From Trichopria drosophilae (Eukaryota > Arthropoda > Insecta > Hymenoptera > Diapriidae), in NCBI GenBank assembly GCA_030407085.1, contig CM059587.1, forward strand, positions 71,289,001 through 71,353,000: DNA of 64,000 bases, in the 5' to 3' direction. Shown one piece after another: positions 1 through 12,038 of this stretch (position 1 is the first letter of the stretch; every line of letters starts with the position of its first letter). A program made the translations under genes and the position numbers. The notes under the pieces are model-generated. The model ran no database searches. It saw only the letters and a list, made by a program, of their open reading frames with translations, and was not told the DNA's origin.

Positions 1-197
1 GTTTGTGAGAGCAACGCTCACGAGAAGAGCATTTTTATTAGGCGACTAATGTTTTAATTTTAATTCTGTATTTTTGTGTCATGCGTGTTTTCCCTATTTC
101 ATTGTAGTTTTGCGTACCTTTTGTCCTACTTCGGAACTCTCCTCTCAATAGGATGTATCCCCATATGAGAGTAATAAATACAATACAAAATACAATA
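1..197 (+). mobile_element. 3' end of a non-LTR retrotransposon (fragment)
   Basis: The stretch ends in an AATAAA-like signal and a short A-rich microsatellite tail made of ATACA-type repeats, immediately before the outer inverted repeat begins. This layout (3' UTR, polyadenylation-like signal, simple-repeat tail) is typical of non-LTR elements of the CR1/Jockey type. No coding sequence of the element lies in the window, so the family is not assigned. It could instead be an unrelated AT-rich tail. Confidence 0.4.
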
Positions 198-1097
198 AAA
201 CTTCTTATGTTTTCACATCATGTACTAAAATTTCATATTATTATTATTAATATTGAATCGTTTATAGAACTGATGTTTTCATACATTATCACTTAAAAAG
301 ACTGCTACCGTATATGAAATAAAAGACCAAACAACAATTCAACATGAAGGCATGTATGATGTATATATTAATTCTATTTAAATGTGCGCATGTGATTCCG
401 TAAAACATTAGTCATTTTGAAAGGAAAAGTGAAAAATTCTCAATGAGCTTAATTGCGGTGTCTTAGAAATGTTGGTGATAAAAGTATGAATATGCAATTA
501 AATGAATAATTTAACACGCGTATCTCTATCATTATGTTCAATTGTATAATTTTTTAATATTATAACACGTACATATTGACAATATTTGCAGACTGCAGGT
601 CAGACTTTTCATTATCACGTTTAGAATAAAATGTGCGTCAAAATTGACTCTTGCTCGTCATTAATTATAGGCATCTAGTACATCGGAGCTTTGAAACACC
701 TTTACAATACGTTGTATATTTTCTTAAATCTGAATGCATTCACGTTACTGATGACAATAATGCTTCTTTAGTTTCATCTTGACCAAAGGTGTAAACGCAA
801 CAAATTGAGATCAGTACCAATAATTGTCAGTGTCTGAAATTTCTCACCCACACCTATCAAGGAGTTTCGTAAATTATAGGCAAAAACATTCACAGTTATT
901 AATATAATTCTTTATAAGTCATAAGTTTGCTGTCGACTAGATTCATAATAAACATATTGTGTAATGTAGATTGGTAAGTATCTAATTCCTTATTTAACAT
1001 TTAATTCCTCACAATATTCAATATGTACCCTTCAAAGTGTCGTGTTCTATTTTTGCTCATTGCATCTTGCAATATAACTGCTCGCATTCTCTATATT
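198..1097 (+). repeat. Left arm of outer long inverted repeat
   Basis: This ~0.9 kb segment is repeated in reverse complement at 27450-28344 with only scattered differences. For example, the text around 1021-1095 (ACCCTTCAAAGTGTCGTG) reappears inverted at 27470-27520. The arms enclose about 26 kb that contains a split retrotransposon. The outer edge coincides with the tail of the element at 1-197, and the inner edge is at the CTCTATA near 1095. No ORF is supported. It could be the long terminal inverted repeat of a DNA transposon or the result of an inverted duplication. Confidence 0.88.
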
Positions 1098-2440
1098 GCA
1101 TTCCTTAATTTTAATATCAATGTGTTATTTAAATGTTTCACTTCAAATACTGATCCTACTGTCTTACTTCATACTGTGCACACTTAAACGAGTAAGAATA
1201 TACGAATCATATGTATTTTTTAAAGTTACGTTGTAGCTGCTCAAGACATTAATTAAACCCTTACTAATCGTTAATAATAATTTTATACACATTATTACTT
1301 TCCTACTATTACATTATACTCTCACTAATATTCTCCTAACATCATACATCTCAATCGTATTCACTATCAATATTTATAATTATTTTGAATTTTCCATTTA
1401 TATCTCATTAGCTTTCTTATATTATACGTTTATTTCGTGTTGTCTCTGCTCACATTCAACACACTATTAATATTCCTTAAATTCATTTATATAGATTCAA
1501 TATTTCCATAGCACATACCTTTCGACTATGGCGTAACCGTGTACTATTCATATTTTAAAGATAAAAAATTACAGCTACTTCAGATACTAACGAGTGGCTT
1601 ACTAATAATTATGAATAACAATCAAAGGACATCATTTCCGTTATTTCGGCCGTCGAAGACTTGGTTCTTTTATTTGTTTACGACATTGTGTGAGTTGGTC
1701 AATGACTGCGTAACACATATATCATTTATTCAACACTTACATTATTGCTCTCTCACACACAAAAGGTATCATAAATTTCTGCACGTTTGCTGACATGATT
1801 GTAAATTTTGCTTAACTATTATGATTTTTATCAGTTGTTCTATTGATGATTGAGAGAGAAAAAGTGTGAAAGTGTGAGGGGGAGAGATACAGCAATATGT
1901 GTGCATGAGACTGCAATGATGAACGATTTACTACTTATGATTTTGATATGCTAATTTGATTTACTAATTATGAACCACATTTATTACTTATACGAAAAGA
2001 AGATAATAATTGATAAAGCAGGTGATCGTTTAGCGTATGACCACGTAGAAACACGTATAGTAATCTCTAGAGAATAAATGTGTTCAAACATATGTGTTGG
2101 ATAATATACAAATTCATCGCTTAAAATATCAGTTAACTATAAATGTTTCCGATTTAAGGTAAGTAAGATGGAGAAAATATCAAACTTGTAAGAGACGTTT
2201 AGACCGAGAGAAATATTTCAAGTATAATAATAAATTTGAATTGAAAATATTACCTACATTATTTGCTAGATGTTTTTGGAATTGGTAGAATATTAGTGTG
2301 GGTATAAGGTGGATGGTCAAATAAGCAATGTATACGAAATTATGTCCTTTGATTATCAGTCTTAATTATTAGTAAGGTGTTCGTTAATACCTAGAGTAGG
2401 TACAATTTATTTTTATAATATAAATGCAATATTAACGAAC
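1098..2440. other. AT-rich non-coding stretch
   Basis: No gene or RNA is recognised here. The 84-residue open frame at 1539-1793 has no recognisable domain, and its composition is what AT-rich non-coding DNA gives. The segment separates the left outer inverted repeat from the truncated reverse transcriptase and may be the interior of the outer inverted-repeat element. Confidence 0.5.
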
Positions 2441-2442
2441 AT

Positions 2443-3501
2443 TTTGTAAGTTGTCCTCAGAAAATGCCTAATCCGCATCTAATTGAATTTTTCAAAAACT
2501 CGCGGTCAGATAAACTTCCAAACTCAGCAACTTTTTCGTTTTCTGAAATCTCACTCTCCAAGTTAACAAGTATTTTGTAAAAATAAAATATTTGCACAAA
2601 TTATCAATAATATCATTGTGGATTGTGAATTTCCTGATATCTGGAAAATTGCTTCGGTATGCCCAATACCTAAAAAGGCAAACCCCTCTCTTCTTAGTGA
2701 TTTACGCCCTATCAGCCGTCTACCTCTTTTATCGAAAGTTTTTGAGGAAATCTGTTATGAACAGCTGTTAGGCTATTTTAATATGTATAATCTGCTTCCT
2801 CTGTTTCAATCGGGATTCAGGCGTTTTCACAGCTGTGAGACGGCACTCATTGACATATCTGATAATGTGTTGAAAAATTGGGACAATCGTCTTCTGACAA
2901 TTGCGGGACTCCTTGACTTTTCTAGGGCCTTTGATACACTGAATCACGATATGTTATTAGCGAAACTGGCATATTATGGTCTTTCGAAAAAATGCGGGCG
3001 AGCTCTTGACTTCTTTTCTCAATAATAGATCCCAAATTGTAGAATTAAATATTAACAACGATAAAATTACATCAACACGTAAAGTCTTAAAAAATGGCGT
3101 ACCTCAAGGAGCTAAGTTAAGTGCGCTCCTTTTTATTATATTCTATGCTGATATTTATGAGTGTTGTAATAACGTTAGCATTAAAACCTATGCCGATGAT
3201 ACGCAAATTCTTATGCCTTTTCTTCCTGAAAATTCGCTCGAGGCTGTTACCATTTTCAATAATGATATTGCGCGTATTGAAAAGTGGTCGGATGAAAATG
3301 CGCTTACTATTAATCCAAATAAGTCAGTGGTCCTTATTATCGGGAGTAGTAGTTTACACGCAAAAATTGCTTTGGATGATTTTCTAATTTCAATAAAAGG
3401 AAATGCAATTCCAATTGTTAATGAAGCTAGAAATCTCGGGCTATACATCGATTCTTCCTGGAGTTTCTCCTATCATATATAGAAAAAAATTTCTATCTCG
3501 T
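2443..3501 (+). pseudogene. CR1/Daphne-like reverse transcriptase, 5' portion (split)
   Basis: The frames encode the N-terminal and palm parts of a non-LTR reverse transcriptase. Visible motifs are PIPKKANPSLLSDLRPIS (fingers, near 2660), LLDFSRAFDTLNHD (palm motif with catalytic Asp, near 2915), NGVPQGAKLSALLF (near 3100), and the catalytic YADDTQI box near 3190. An upstream piece, 2455-2577, encodes the linker that precedes RT and is separated by a small deletion. A frameshift lies near 2990, and a TAG stop at 3480. The coding frame runs into the 23 kb insertion at 3502 and resumes at 26776. The endonuclease domain is absent, so the copy is 5' truncated. The element is dead. Confidence 0.85.
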
Positions 3502-5990
3502 CCCTATCAGGACGGGCGACCGCAAAAAAACCGAAAAAAAATAACCGGTCGAAAACGGTAAAAAAAAACCCGTTATAATACCATAATCACCGCAAAATAA
3601 CCGGCCTGCAAGGAAAAGGCTTATGGTTGCTATTCCCAAAAATCACCGCAGATTAACTGATAAAAAACCGCTGTGCCAGAGCGTCGACCGGTCGTTTCTC
3701 TTAAAATTACCACAGAATAACCGATAAAAAAACCGTTGTGCAAGTGCGTCAACCGGTCGTTTCTCTTAAAATTACCGCAAATTAACCGATGAAAAACCGC
3801 TCTTCAAGAGCGTCGACCGGTCGTTTCTCTTAAAATTACCGCAGAATAACCGATAAAAAACCGCTCTTCAAGAGCGTCGACCGGTCGTTTCTCTTAAAAT
3901 TACCACAGAATAACCGATAAAAAACCGCTGTGCAAGTGCGTCAACCAGTCGTTTCTCTTACAAATTACCGAAAATTAACCGATAAAAAACCGCTCTTCAA
4001 GAGCGTCGACCGGTCGTTTCCAGAAAAATTACCGCCAATTAACCGATAAAAAAACGTTGTGCCAGAGAGTCGACCGGTCGTTTCTCGTAAAATTATCGCA
4101 GAATAACCGATAAAAAACCGCTGTGCCAGAGCGTCGACCGGTCGATTCTCGTAAAATTACCACAGAATAACCGATAAAAAACCGCTCTTCCAGAGCGTCG
4201 ACCGGTCCTTTCTCTTAAAATTACCACAGAATAACCGATAAAAAAACCGTTGTGCAAGTGCGGCAACCGGTCGTTTCTCTTAAAATTACCGCAAATTAAC
4301 CGATGAAAAACCGCTCTTCAAGAGCGTCGACCGGTCGTTTCCAGCAAAATTACCGCCAATTAACTGATAAAAAACCGTTATGCCAGAGCGTCGACCGGTC
4401 GATTCTCTCACAATTACCGCAGAATAACCGATAAAAAAACCGTTGTGCAAGTGCGTCAACCGGTCGTTTCTCTTAAAATTACCGCGAATTAACCGATGAA
4501 AAACCGCTCTTCAAGAGCGTCGACCGGTCGCTTCCAGCAAAATTACCGCAAATTAACCGATGAAAAACCGCTCTTCAAGAGCGTCGACCGGTCGTTTCCA
4601 GCAAAATTACCGCCAATTAACCGATAAAAAACCGTTGTGCCAGAGAGTCGACCGGTCGTTTCTCTTAAAATTACCACAGAATAACCGATAAAAAAACCGT
4701 TGTGCAAGTGCGGCAACCGGTCGTTTCTCTTAAAATTACCGCAAATTAACCGATGAAAAACCGCTCTTCTAGAGCGTCGACCGGTCGTTTCTCGTAAAAT
4801 TACCGCAGAATAACCGATAAAAAACCGCTCTTCAAGAGCGTCGACCGGTCATTTCTCTTAAAATTACCACAGAATAACCGATAAAAAACCGCTCTGCCAG
4901 AGCGTCGACCGGTCATTTCTCTTAAAATTACCACAGAATAACCGATAAAAAAACCGCTTTTCCAAAGCGTCGACCGGTCGTTTCTCTTAAAATTGCCGCA
5001 GAAAACCGATAAAAAAACCGTTGTGCCAGAGCGTCGATCGGTCGATTCTCTCAAAATGACCGCAGAATAACCGATAAAAAACCGTTGTGCCAGAGCGTCG
5101 ATCGGTCTTTTCTCGCAAAATTACTGCAGAATCACTGATTAAAAATCTGTTTAAAAATAATTTTGCCTAAATTTTTCATGAGAAAACAGTGAAAATAAGC
5201 TTAGGGAAGTCACAATTTGTGGGCCGCCAGATATAACCACAGGTGGCGCTGAATTGGTACACGCGATAACGATACGGTTAATTGTGCCAAGCCATTTCAC
5301 TCGTGCCATGTACTATTCGTGTGAAGTACCATGTAATATACATGTGGCACCCGGTGGCACTAAATATTGCCTGTCCGATGTTAACTCGTTTAATGTCGTC
5401 ATCTCGATCATGGAGATCGTACCTCGAATATTCGTTTCCCACGCATGTAACATCGCGATGTCAGTAATGCACGCATTGCAGTAATATTTCTGGTTTACAT
5501 GTAACCATTCTTCCAAGTGTGTACTCACGCTAATAGTAATACCATTGCACATATTACGGTTGAACGATTGATGGCATGCTTCGTAACTATTCCATATATG
5601 TATACCGCAAGCGTCGACTAATCCTTTTTATAATTATATACTCGTTGATTTAGTCGCCCAAAATTCGCGCATCAAATTTCGCTATGAAAATATCATCAAA
5701 GTATCGCTAAACGTATCGCTAAACGAAAAAATACATTATTGGCGTGTGATCGGTTACGGGCCGTAACAAGTATCGATCGAATGATGCGCAAATCGATAGA
5801 AAGTATCGCGGATATCGCTAACGTGTCGCAAAAACCTTGTAAGCAAAATGTGGATATCGAAGAAAATGGCGGAAGTCTATCATCCAAAACCTCGCAAGTA
5901 TTGTAGAGGTATTAAATACTTCACGCAGATCAAGTATCGTGCACATATCGCGTCATTTCATTGCGTAATATTGCGAGTAAGGCTGATATT
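3502..5990 (+). repeat. Left inverted arm of the foldback element
   Basis: The arm has, in order, a ~140-bp terminal unit, the 64-bp satellite array, a non-satellite block (5160-5600; GGGCCGCCAGATATAACCAC near 5221), and a block 5815-5985 with GCAAAATGTGGATATCG near 5844. All of these recur inverted at 21955-26775. The left arm carries an extra segment around 5606-5810. It lacks about 210 bp present on the right at about 22515-22730. The arms are therefore old enough to have diverged by indels. Confidence 0.85.
3640..5130 (+). repeat. 64-bp satellite array, left (about 23 monomers)
   Basis: The monomer is about 64 bp and has the constant core GTCGACCGGTCG, which contains the perfect palindrome CGACCGGTCG, followed by TTTCTCTTAAAATTACC and AATAACCGATAAAAAACCG. 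A variable block then reads either CTCTTCAAGAG, itself self-complementary, or TGTGCCAGAG or TGTGCAAGTG. Open frames across the array, such as 4800-5054 on the minus strand, are artefacts: 64 is not a multiple of 3, so the peptide repeats every three monomers. Confidence 0.92.
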
Positions 5991-6678
5991 CCAATATGGT
6001 ACGAATATCATGCATATGGGCATTTCCAGCAAATCTGTCTTTTTTTCGTGAAGAAAAAATTGGAAAATAAATATTTACGCACATGCTTTAAAAAATTTGT
6101 ACACATTATATGTTTAAAAAGATGAAGTTTTTTCATATTGAACGTTTTTTTACACCTTCCGCGCACTTTTTACAAGTAATTTTTATAAATTAAAGTTTAA
6201 TAAAAATAAAATATTTATTTTAAATATAGCAGTATTTTAATTCAAAGAGAATACACATTCATTAAATCTAAATGATAATTATAACAATTTTAACTATTAA
6301 CTGTATCATTTTAAATGATTTACCCTTCTTCCCCCTCCCCTATTGCTTCCGTAGCAATTCGCGCCGGTCATATTCAAAAGTTAGTCATATTATCATAAAA
6401 GTTATGCTTACATGGACTGTTAATAACACTTATTGGACTGGACTTATTATAGAGTATTTGGATCATAAAATCAGTATAATTCAATAAGTACAGAGTAAAA
6501 TTACGAAAACTTGTTATGTTTTGAGTGCATATCAATGGGATTGAAAACCCAGTTTTCGAACATCAAAGTACACTGGAAGGATGATATAACATGTGAAAAT
6601 GTTGATGCGCGCGGTTTCTATAGACGCTGATTACGGTCGTGACATTTTCGATAAAATTACGGTCATGACATTTTCGCC
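5991..6678. other. Interior of foldback element, no gene seen
   Basis: AT-rich DNA with no supported gene. The short open frame at 6272-6487 has no recognisable feature. The end of the stretch contains two near-identical phrases (TTACGGTCGTGACATTTTCG and TTACGGTCATGACATTTTCG, 6631-6677), and a third copy occurs at 7262-7282 beyond the hairpin element. This suggests a small local repeat into which the hairpin element inserted. Confidence 0.5.
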
Positions 6679-7137
6679 TTAAGGGCCCTCGAGCATGCCA
6701 TGGCACTCGCGCCTGTGACGTCAGAAGCGAGGAAAAAGGCGTGAAAATTTTGCGCTGATCTTTAAGAATTACCAGTAACTTTTCAGATAATTTTTTTGGA
6801 CAGAAATATTTCTTATCAAATTCACTACAGAGTCAGTGATTTTGGAAAAAATCTGCTGCTAGGAAGTTCGTAAAAATACGTGCCTTCATTTCAGATGTCC
6901 CGTGACAGGTCCCATAACCTACTATACTCAATACTGAACTTTTTCACGTATTTTTAAGAACTTCCTAACAGCAGAAGTTTTCCACAATCACCGACTCTGT
7001 AGTGAATTTGATAAGAAATATTTCTGTGAAAAAAAATTATCTGAAAAGTTGATAGTAATTCTTAAAGATTAGCGCAAAATTTTCAAGCCTTTTTTCCCGC
7101 TTCTGACGTCACAAGCGGCATGCTCTAGGGCCCTTAA
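6679..7137. mobile_element. Hairpin MITE with TTAA target site (piggyBac-like)
   Basis: This is a 459-bp near-perfect palindrome: TTAAGGGCCCTCGAGCATGC at the left is mirrored by GCATGCTCTAGGGCCCTTAA at the right. The arms are about 205 bp each, with matching GACGTCA and TTCAGATAATTTTTTT segments, and the loop is short, near 6890-6935. The TTAA at both ends fits the TTAA target of piggyBac-superfamily elements, and terminal GGG/CCC is usual for them. No ORF is present, so it is a non-autonomous miniature element. A related end occurs at 47267. Confidence 0.8.
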
Positions 7138-7386
7138 ATAGACTGCAAATTTTGTGCGCAATGTAATATTTAATTTATTATAAGGCAAAATTCATCAGCC
7201 CAACAAGCTTGATAACTCCTATAAATTTTATGAGTATGCATCAAAAAATGGCGAAAATATGATGCATTACGGTCATGACATTTTTTCAGTAAATGCGCAA
7301 TTTGTATTAAATAAAACGTTGTAACGCAAGAAATTTTGGTTGATGGCCTTCAGGGTGTAAAAGTTTACGCCCGTAATACCAACATA
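7138..7386. repeat. Flank with fragment of the 11.7-12.0 kb hairpin element family
   Basis: Positions 7340-7385 read GGGTGTAAAAGTTTACGCCC and the following AT-rich text. They match the reverse complement of 11889-11935, inside the hairpin element at 11658-12038. The two pieces lie on opposite sides of the CR1-like element at 7387-11640. That element may have inserted into or beside a copy of this family. The rest of the stretch holds nothing recognised. Confidence 0.45.
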
Positions 7387-7622
7387 ATTTTTTGATTTAG
7401 AATAGAATAGAATATCGTTTATTTAGCACGGGGGGGGGGGGGGTACCTCTTTTGCTAACCCATACAAAAGTATTTACAAAGAAGATAGAATATAAAGAAT
7501 TGATATAAAGAATAATTATGATTTTGATACGGAAACGGTATGGTGATATAGAACGAAGATAACGATGCGCAAATAAGTATGTAATATAATTTTAAAGAAT
7601 TGATAGCACGGTTTATATGATA

Positions 7623-10510
7623 TTAACGAGTTGATACATTAATTGGATCGGCTTGAAAACAAAGCATAAAATTTTTCAGTTTAAAACAACTGAATACCAG
7701 CTGTTTCTCTAGCGCGTATTTAAAGAAATTTAGTGACTTACTATTCTTTACGCGGTCAGGCAAAAGATTCCATAATTTGGTCGATGTCACGAGAAACGAT
7801 TTGGAGTACGTTTCAAGACGGTGTATTGGTACTCGTAGCTCACACGTGCTCGATCGCAGCACTCGAGCAATGATATCATTACGCCAGATATATTGGTCGT
7901 AGAGGTACGTTGGTTGCTTATCATTCAGTACTAAGTACGTTATTATGCCAATGAAGTACAAGCGACGTGAAGCAAGTGTGAGCCAATCTAATTTGACGCG
8001 GTATTGAGTAATATGGTCATCCTTACGTAGACGAAAAATAAATCGAATGCATGCGTTGAGCAACCTCTGTAATTTCATTTTTAAAGTCCCATCAAGATCA
8101 TTGTAGACTGCACAACAATAATCAAAGTATGGGTAGATTAGGGAAGTGACCAGTTGTTTGCGCGTGTCAAGAGGTAAACAGTTTTTGTTCATCCATAGCT
8201 GTCTTAGAGTAGCATAGACACGATTGAATGTTATGAATATATGCTGTTTCCAGGACAAGGTATTATCAAAATGTAGACCGAGGTTTCGAAAAGATTTAAC
8301 CCAAGGTATAGTGTTGTTCATAACTTTGATGGTAGGTAAATTGGTTAGATCGAGTAGGTTTACGTAGGAAGAGCTGCCAATCAAAATAGCTTGGGTTTTG
8401 TCAAAATTTACAACGAGATCATTATCACGAGCCCATTCGCAGAACAACGTGGCATCCTCTGTGATTCGCGCAATACCCTCATCTATTTCGTAAGGAGAGC
8501 AACTAAGAAATATTTGGGTGTCATCAGCGAAGAGCATATGCTGAGTATGACGCAGGATCGATGGAAGGTCGTTAATAAACATAGAAAATAGCAGAGGGCC
8601 CAGGACAGAGCCCTGAGGTACCCCAGCATTGATGGGTAACCAAGCAGAGGCTACTTGATCGTCTATCATAATCGCCTGGGATCTATGACTCAAGTACGAA
8701 GCGAACCAAGAGACGACAGAATCAGAGAAGTGAGCAAGCTTGAGCTTACTCAATAAGAGATTATGGTTGACCATATCAAAAGCTTTACTAAAATCAAAAA
8801 GAATCAGTAATACGATGTTGCGGTTGTCAATAGCCTGGCGGCAAAAATCCGACACTGATAGAAGAGCCGTTTTGGGTGCTAAAACCCTTGCGGAAACCCG
8901 ACTGGCACGGATCGAACCATCGCCTCTCATTCAGAAACTCAACAATCTGATCATAAACTATTCGCTCAAGAACTTTTGAAAGTGCGCAAAGGATAGCTAT
9001 GAGACGATAATCTGACGGGGTAGTTGGCGTTTTCTTTTTATTAATTGGTAAGACTAAGGCTTTTTTCATAGTGAGGGGTAGGTAGAAGAGTTGAGTGAAT
9101 GTTGAAAAAGGTTGATTAAGTGAGAAGCGATGACAGGAAATGCCTTAACATAGAAGCTAATAGGAATCTGGTCTACTCCTATAGCTTCCGACTTAGGGCG
9201 CATAGGGCTTGTTAGTAAGACATTAACAGTAATATTTTTAAAAAAGAATTTAGAATCATCAAAGCTGGACGTGTTTACTATGGAGGATAGATAGGCCGGC
9301 GACAGTGGAGGTATACTATTAGTAAGCGAGACAAAGTACTGGTTTCATACTTCAAGGGTGCAGCAGAGAGGAGAGCTATTGGAGGAGGATTTTACCAGAC
9401 CAAGACTTCTAAGTTTTGACCAGGTACTTTTAGAGTCCTTAGCCTCAGATAATTGTGCGTGATAATACCTGTCACGTGCTATCCTCCACGCTATTTTGTT
9501 GCTTTTATTGTACGTTAGAAGTCGAAGTTTTATCTGCGGATCCAGTGTACGACGATAGGCTCGCAAAATGGAGTTGCGTTCTCGTTGGAGTTTCAAGAGT
9601 TCAGTTGTTACCCAAGGAGCAGGTTTGTGCTTGGGAGTAAATGTGTTAAGAGGAGCAAACTTGTCAAAACAGGTAATCAGTCTACTGGAAAGTGTGCTGC
9701 TCAGTGAGTCAACGGAGTGATGGGTAACAGAAGGATTCTCGAACATACTCCAATCAGATCCCTCGAGAGCGTCCAACAAAGAATCAACACTGAAATGGCG
9801 ATAGTCTCGGCAAGTGATTGCAGACGATTTTTCGGGCACGATATTAAGATTATATTTAATACTAATGAGTTCATGTCCGTATATACATGGTAAGATCACC
9901 TGAGATGAATCTTGTACATTATCAAGACTATCAACAAAACAGTGATCGATTCATGAATCAGCTGTGCTGCTATGGAAAGTTGGCGTGTATTGGACGATTT
10001 GCAAGCTAGATTCGATAACAAATTGCTTTAAATAGGTAGCCTCTGGTGAGTTTCGGTTTAAATCAATACTAAAATCACCCATAACAATTATCTTACTATA
10101 ATTACAGGAAAGTGATTGAAGGTCAGTAGCGAAATTATCTAACAATGAATTCTTCGGAGGACGATAGAGTACCGACATCAGTACGGGAGTGGAAGTATGG
10201 CAAGATACCTCGACTATCAAATATTCGTGTGAGCCATCCAGGTTATTTGATTTGGCTAAGATTTTACTGGTAAATTGCTTATGGATGTACATTGCAACAC
10301 CTCCACCCCGTGAGCCGCTACGATCATTGCGAATTAAGTAGTAATCTTGCAGATGAAAACATTTATCAGGCAAATGTTCATTTAGCCAAGTTTCTGTTAG
10401 AAGTATAACATGATATAAATTAGCAGAGAAATAGAGGCATAAGTCAGAAAATTTATTTTTCGCGCCAAGCGATTGAACATTTAAATGACATATGTTTAAG
10501 TACGATGTGG
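7623..10510 (-). pseudogene. ORF2: AP endonuclease plus reverse transcriptase (broken)
   Basis: The endonuclease starts near 10510 with NVQSLGAKNKFSDL and LTETWLNE, continues with NDRSGSRGGGVAMYI and VLYRPPKNS, and has VMGDFSIDLN, the conserved catalytic region. A TGA stop at 9949-9951 separates this from the continuation at 9899. The linker runs through 9345. RT follows in two frames: 9069-8827 (LPINKKKTPTTPSDYRLIAI, SGFRKGF) and 8930-7623 (LFDFSKAFDMVNH, AGVPQGSVLGPLLFSMFIND, catalytic LFADDTQIF, then NLGLHFDNTLSWKQHI). These proteins normally nick target DNA and copy the element RNA in place. At least one stop and two frameshifts are visible. Confidence 0.85.
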
Positions 10511-10592
10511 CCGATGTTTTTGCAGCAGATGACGATGGAGAAATACAGTTATTTACATCAGCAGCACGGATGTTATGAATTTCAGTTTGGCG

Positions 10593-11608
10593 TCATGATG
10601 AGATTTTCACGAGGTCTTCATCACGAAGAATTTCGATTGGAGATGCGCTTGGAGCCGGTCGAAAGTGAACAATTCCCTTGTACAAATACACCACCTTTGT
10701 ATTGTCTCCTTTGACGGATTCTCGAGCTTTTCTTAATAGATTGAGAGTCTCACTTGGTAGAGACTCATTAATGGAGATGCGGGTTGGTGGAGATCCCGGA
10801 AAAATTTGATTGGCCGTCAAGCCCTTATTAATACGCATAGCACGAATAAATCTGGTCTTGAGTCTCGGGTTGGACAGCTTCGCCACTACAGTCTTGGGTT
10901 TCAGATTGGTATTACTAATTCCTGATGACGAAGGCCGCGTGATAGGGACTCTGTTGGTGCTCGTATCCGTTGTTGTGGCAGATGTTAGTCGCTCAATTGA
11001 AATAATATCTCGTGCTGTCATGGCAACTTTGAGAGTGTCAGCAATTTGCATCAGAATGCTGTCAAGATTCTCATCAATTGATTCTGGGAGACCGGTTATA
11101 ATGAGGTCACAATTCCTAATCTCATACGCTATTGTTGCTCTATCGCGCAAGACAGTACTCATTGGTGTTTGTAAGGTGCACACAGATGTTTTTATTTCCT
11201 GCACTGTAGAGTTTAGAGTGAGTTGGTCGAGTTTAGCGCATAATTCAGCATGCTGTTTATCATGGCGGAGACAATAATCCTGAAAGTTTTGGAAGGAAGA
11301 GGTGCAGCGCACTCCGATTGCTCCGACAAAACTGTCTCCATAGACGAGTTACTATTCGTGCGCGTGATACGTGCTGGTTGTGACAACGGATCACCTGCTC
11401 TTTTCTTAGCACGCGTGCGTGCCGGAACCATGCAGCAGATAAGTAGCTCTTCGGAAGTTCGAGTACTAGTTGACGGTATGCAAGAAATGTGAAAAGATGA
11501 TGAGCATACGATGCATTTGGCAGCATCCTTTTCTTCAATTTCTCCACGGCATACAGAACAAGTTTGCATTGTTTCTAATATGGGATAGGGATTTTGCTGA
11601 GTCATCAT
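10593..11608 (-). pseudogene. ORF1 with PHD-like finger and FP25K/L1-ORF1-like C-terminus
   Basis: The first frame (11608-11213) begins MMTQQNPYPILETMQ and carries a Cys/His finger, CSVCRGEIEEKDAAKCIVC then HISCI and a final CC pair, resembling a PHD zinc finger. After a frameshift near 11320, the second frame (11312-10593) contains a coiled-coil-like stretch. It continues with CDLIITGLPES, IISIERL, LKTRFIRAMRINKGLTANQI and NLLRKARESVK, a layout seen in nucleic-acid-binding ORF1 proteins related to the baculovirus FP25K fold. ORF1 proteins coat the element RNA. The ATG at 11608 is close to the presumed 5' end at about 11640. Confidence 0.75.
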
Positions 11609-11657
11609 TGTTAAAAATCATTGAAAAATGGCCATTTCTTACACATACTGAATCAAA

Positions 11658-12038
11658 ATAGTTATTTTCGTACCATGGGCGTAAAGTACAACTTTACGCC
11701 CGCTAGCGATCCACGCTGTCGCGTTATCGCTGGAGGGCGTACAACTTGTACGCCCGCGGTGCGAACATTTTTTTTCGTCATAGTAGGCGGAAAGACGCAT
11801 TTTTTTATGCCAGCTTTTGGAGGGGATTAAATTTAACTTTACGCCTAGTGGGCGTGAAATTGAAAAACTTACTTTACGCCTTCTATGACGAAAAATTGTG
11901 TTCGTATCACGGGCGTAAACTTTTACACCCTCGAAGCTATCATCCGCCACCCTCGGGCCGGCTTCGCCGTCCCTCGGGCGCGTTGATCGCCCGCGGGCGT
12001 AAAAGCTCATTTTACGCCATTGATACGAAAATAACTAT
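11658..12038. mobile_element. Hairpin MITE with ATAGTTATTTTCGTA ends
   Basis: The perfect 15-bp inverted ends ATAGTTATTTTCGTA (11658) and TACGAAAATAACTAT (ending 12038) enclose a region rich in GGGCGTAAA / TTTACGCCC pairs. These fold on each other repeatedly (near 11680, 11840, 11905 and 12000). No coding potential was recognised. The overlapping open frames in all directions reflect the palindromic, GC-richer composition. Superfamily unknown. Confidence 0.65.

Larger units (their letters stand above)
7387..11640 (-). mobile_element. CR1/Daphne-like non-LTR retrotransposon, near full length
   Basis: Read on the minus strand, the element has ORF1 (11608-10593), ORF2 with endonuclease then reverse transcriptase (about 10510-7623), a 3' UTR with a run of 14 G/C (7430-7443), an AATAAA-type signal near 7420, and a tail of ATTCT repeats ending near 7387. 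Simple-repeat tails instead of poly(A), together with a PHD-type finger in ORF1, are characteristic of the CR1 group. Several frameshifts and an in-frame stop make it inactive, but all domains are still legible, so the insertion is fairly young relative to the surrounding relics. Confidence 0.85.

Noticed and set aside
3640..5130. Open frames through the left satellite (for example 4800-5054) as repeat proteins
   Set aside because: They follow the 64-bp period, read every third monomer in the same phase, and end at random; no start context or domain.
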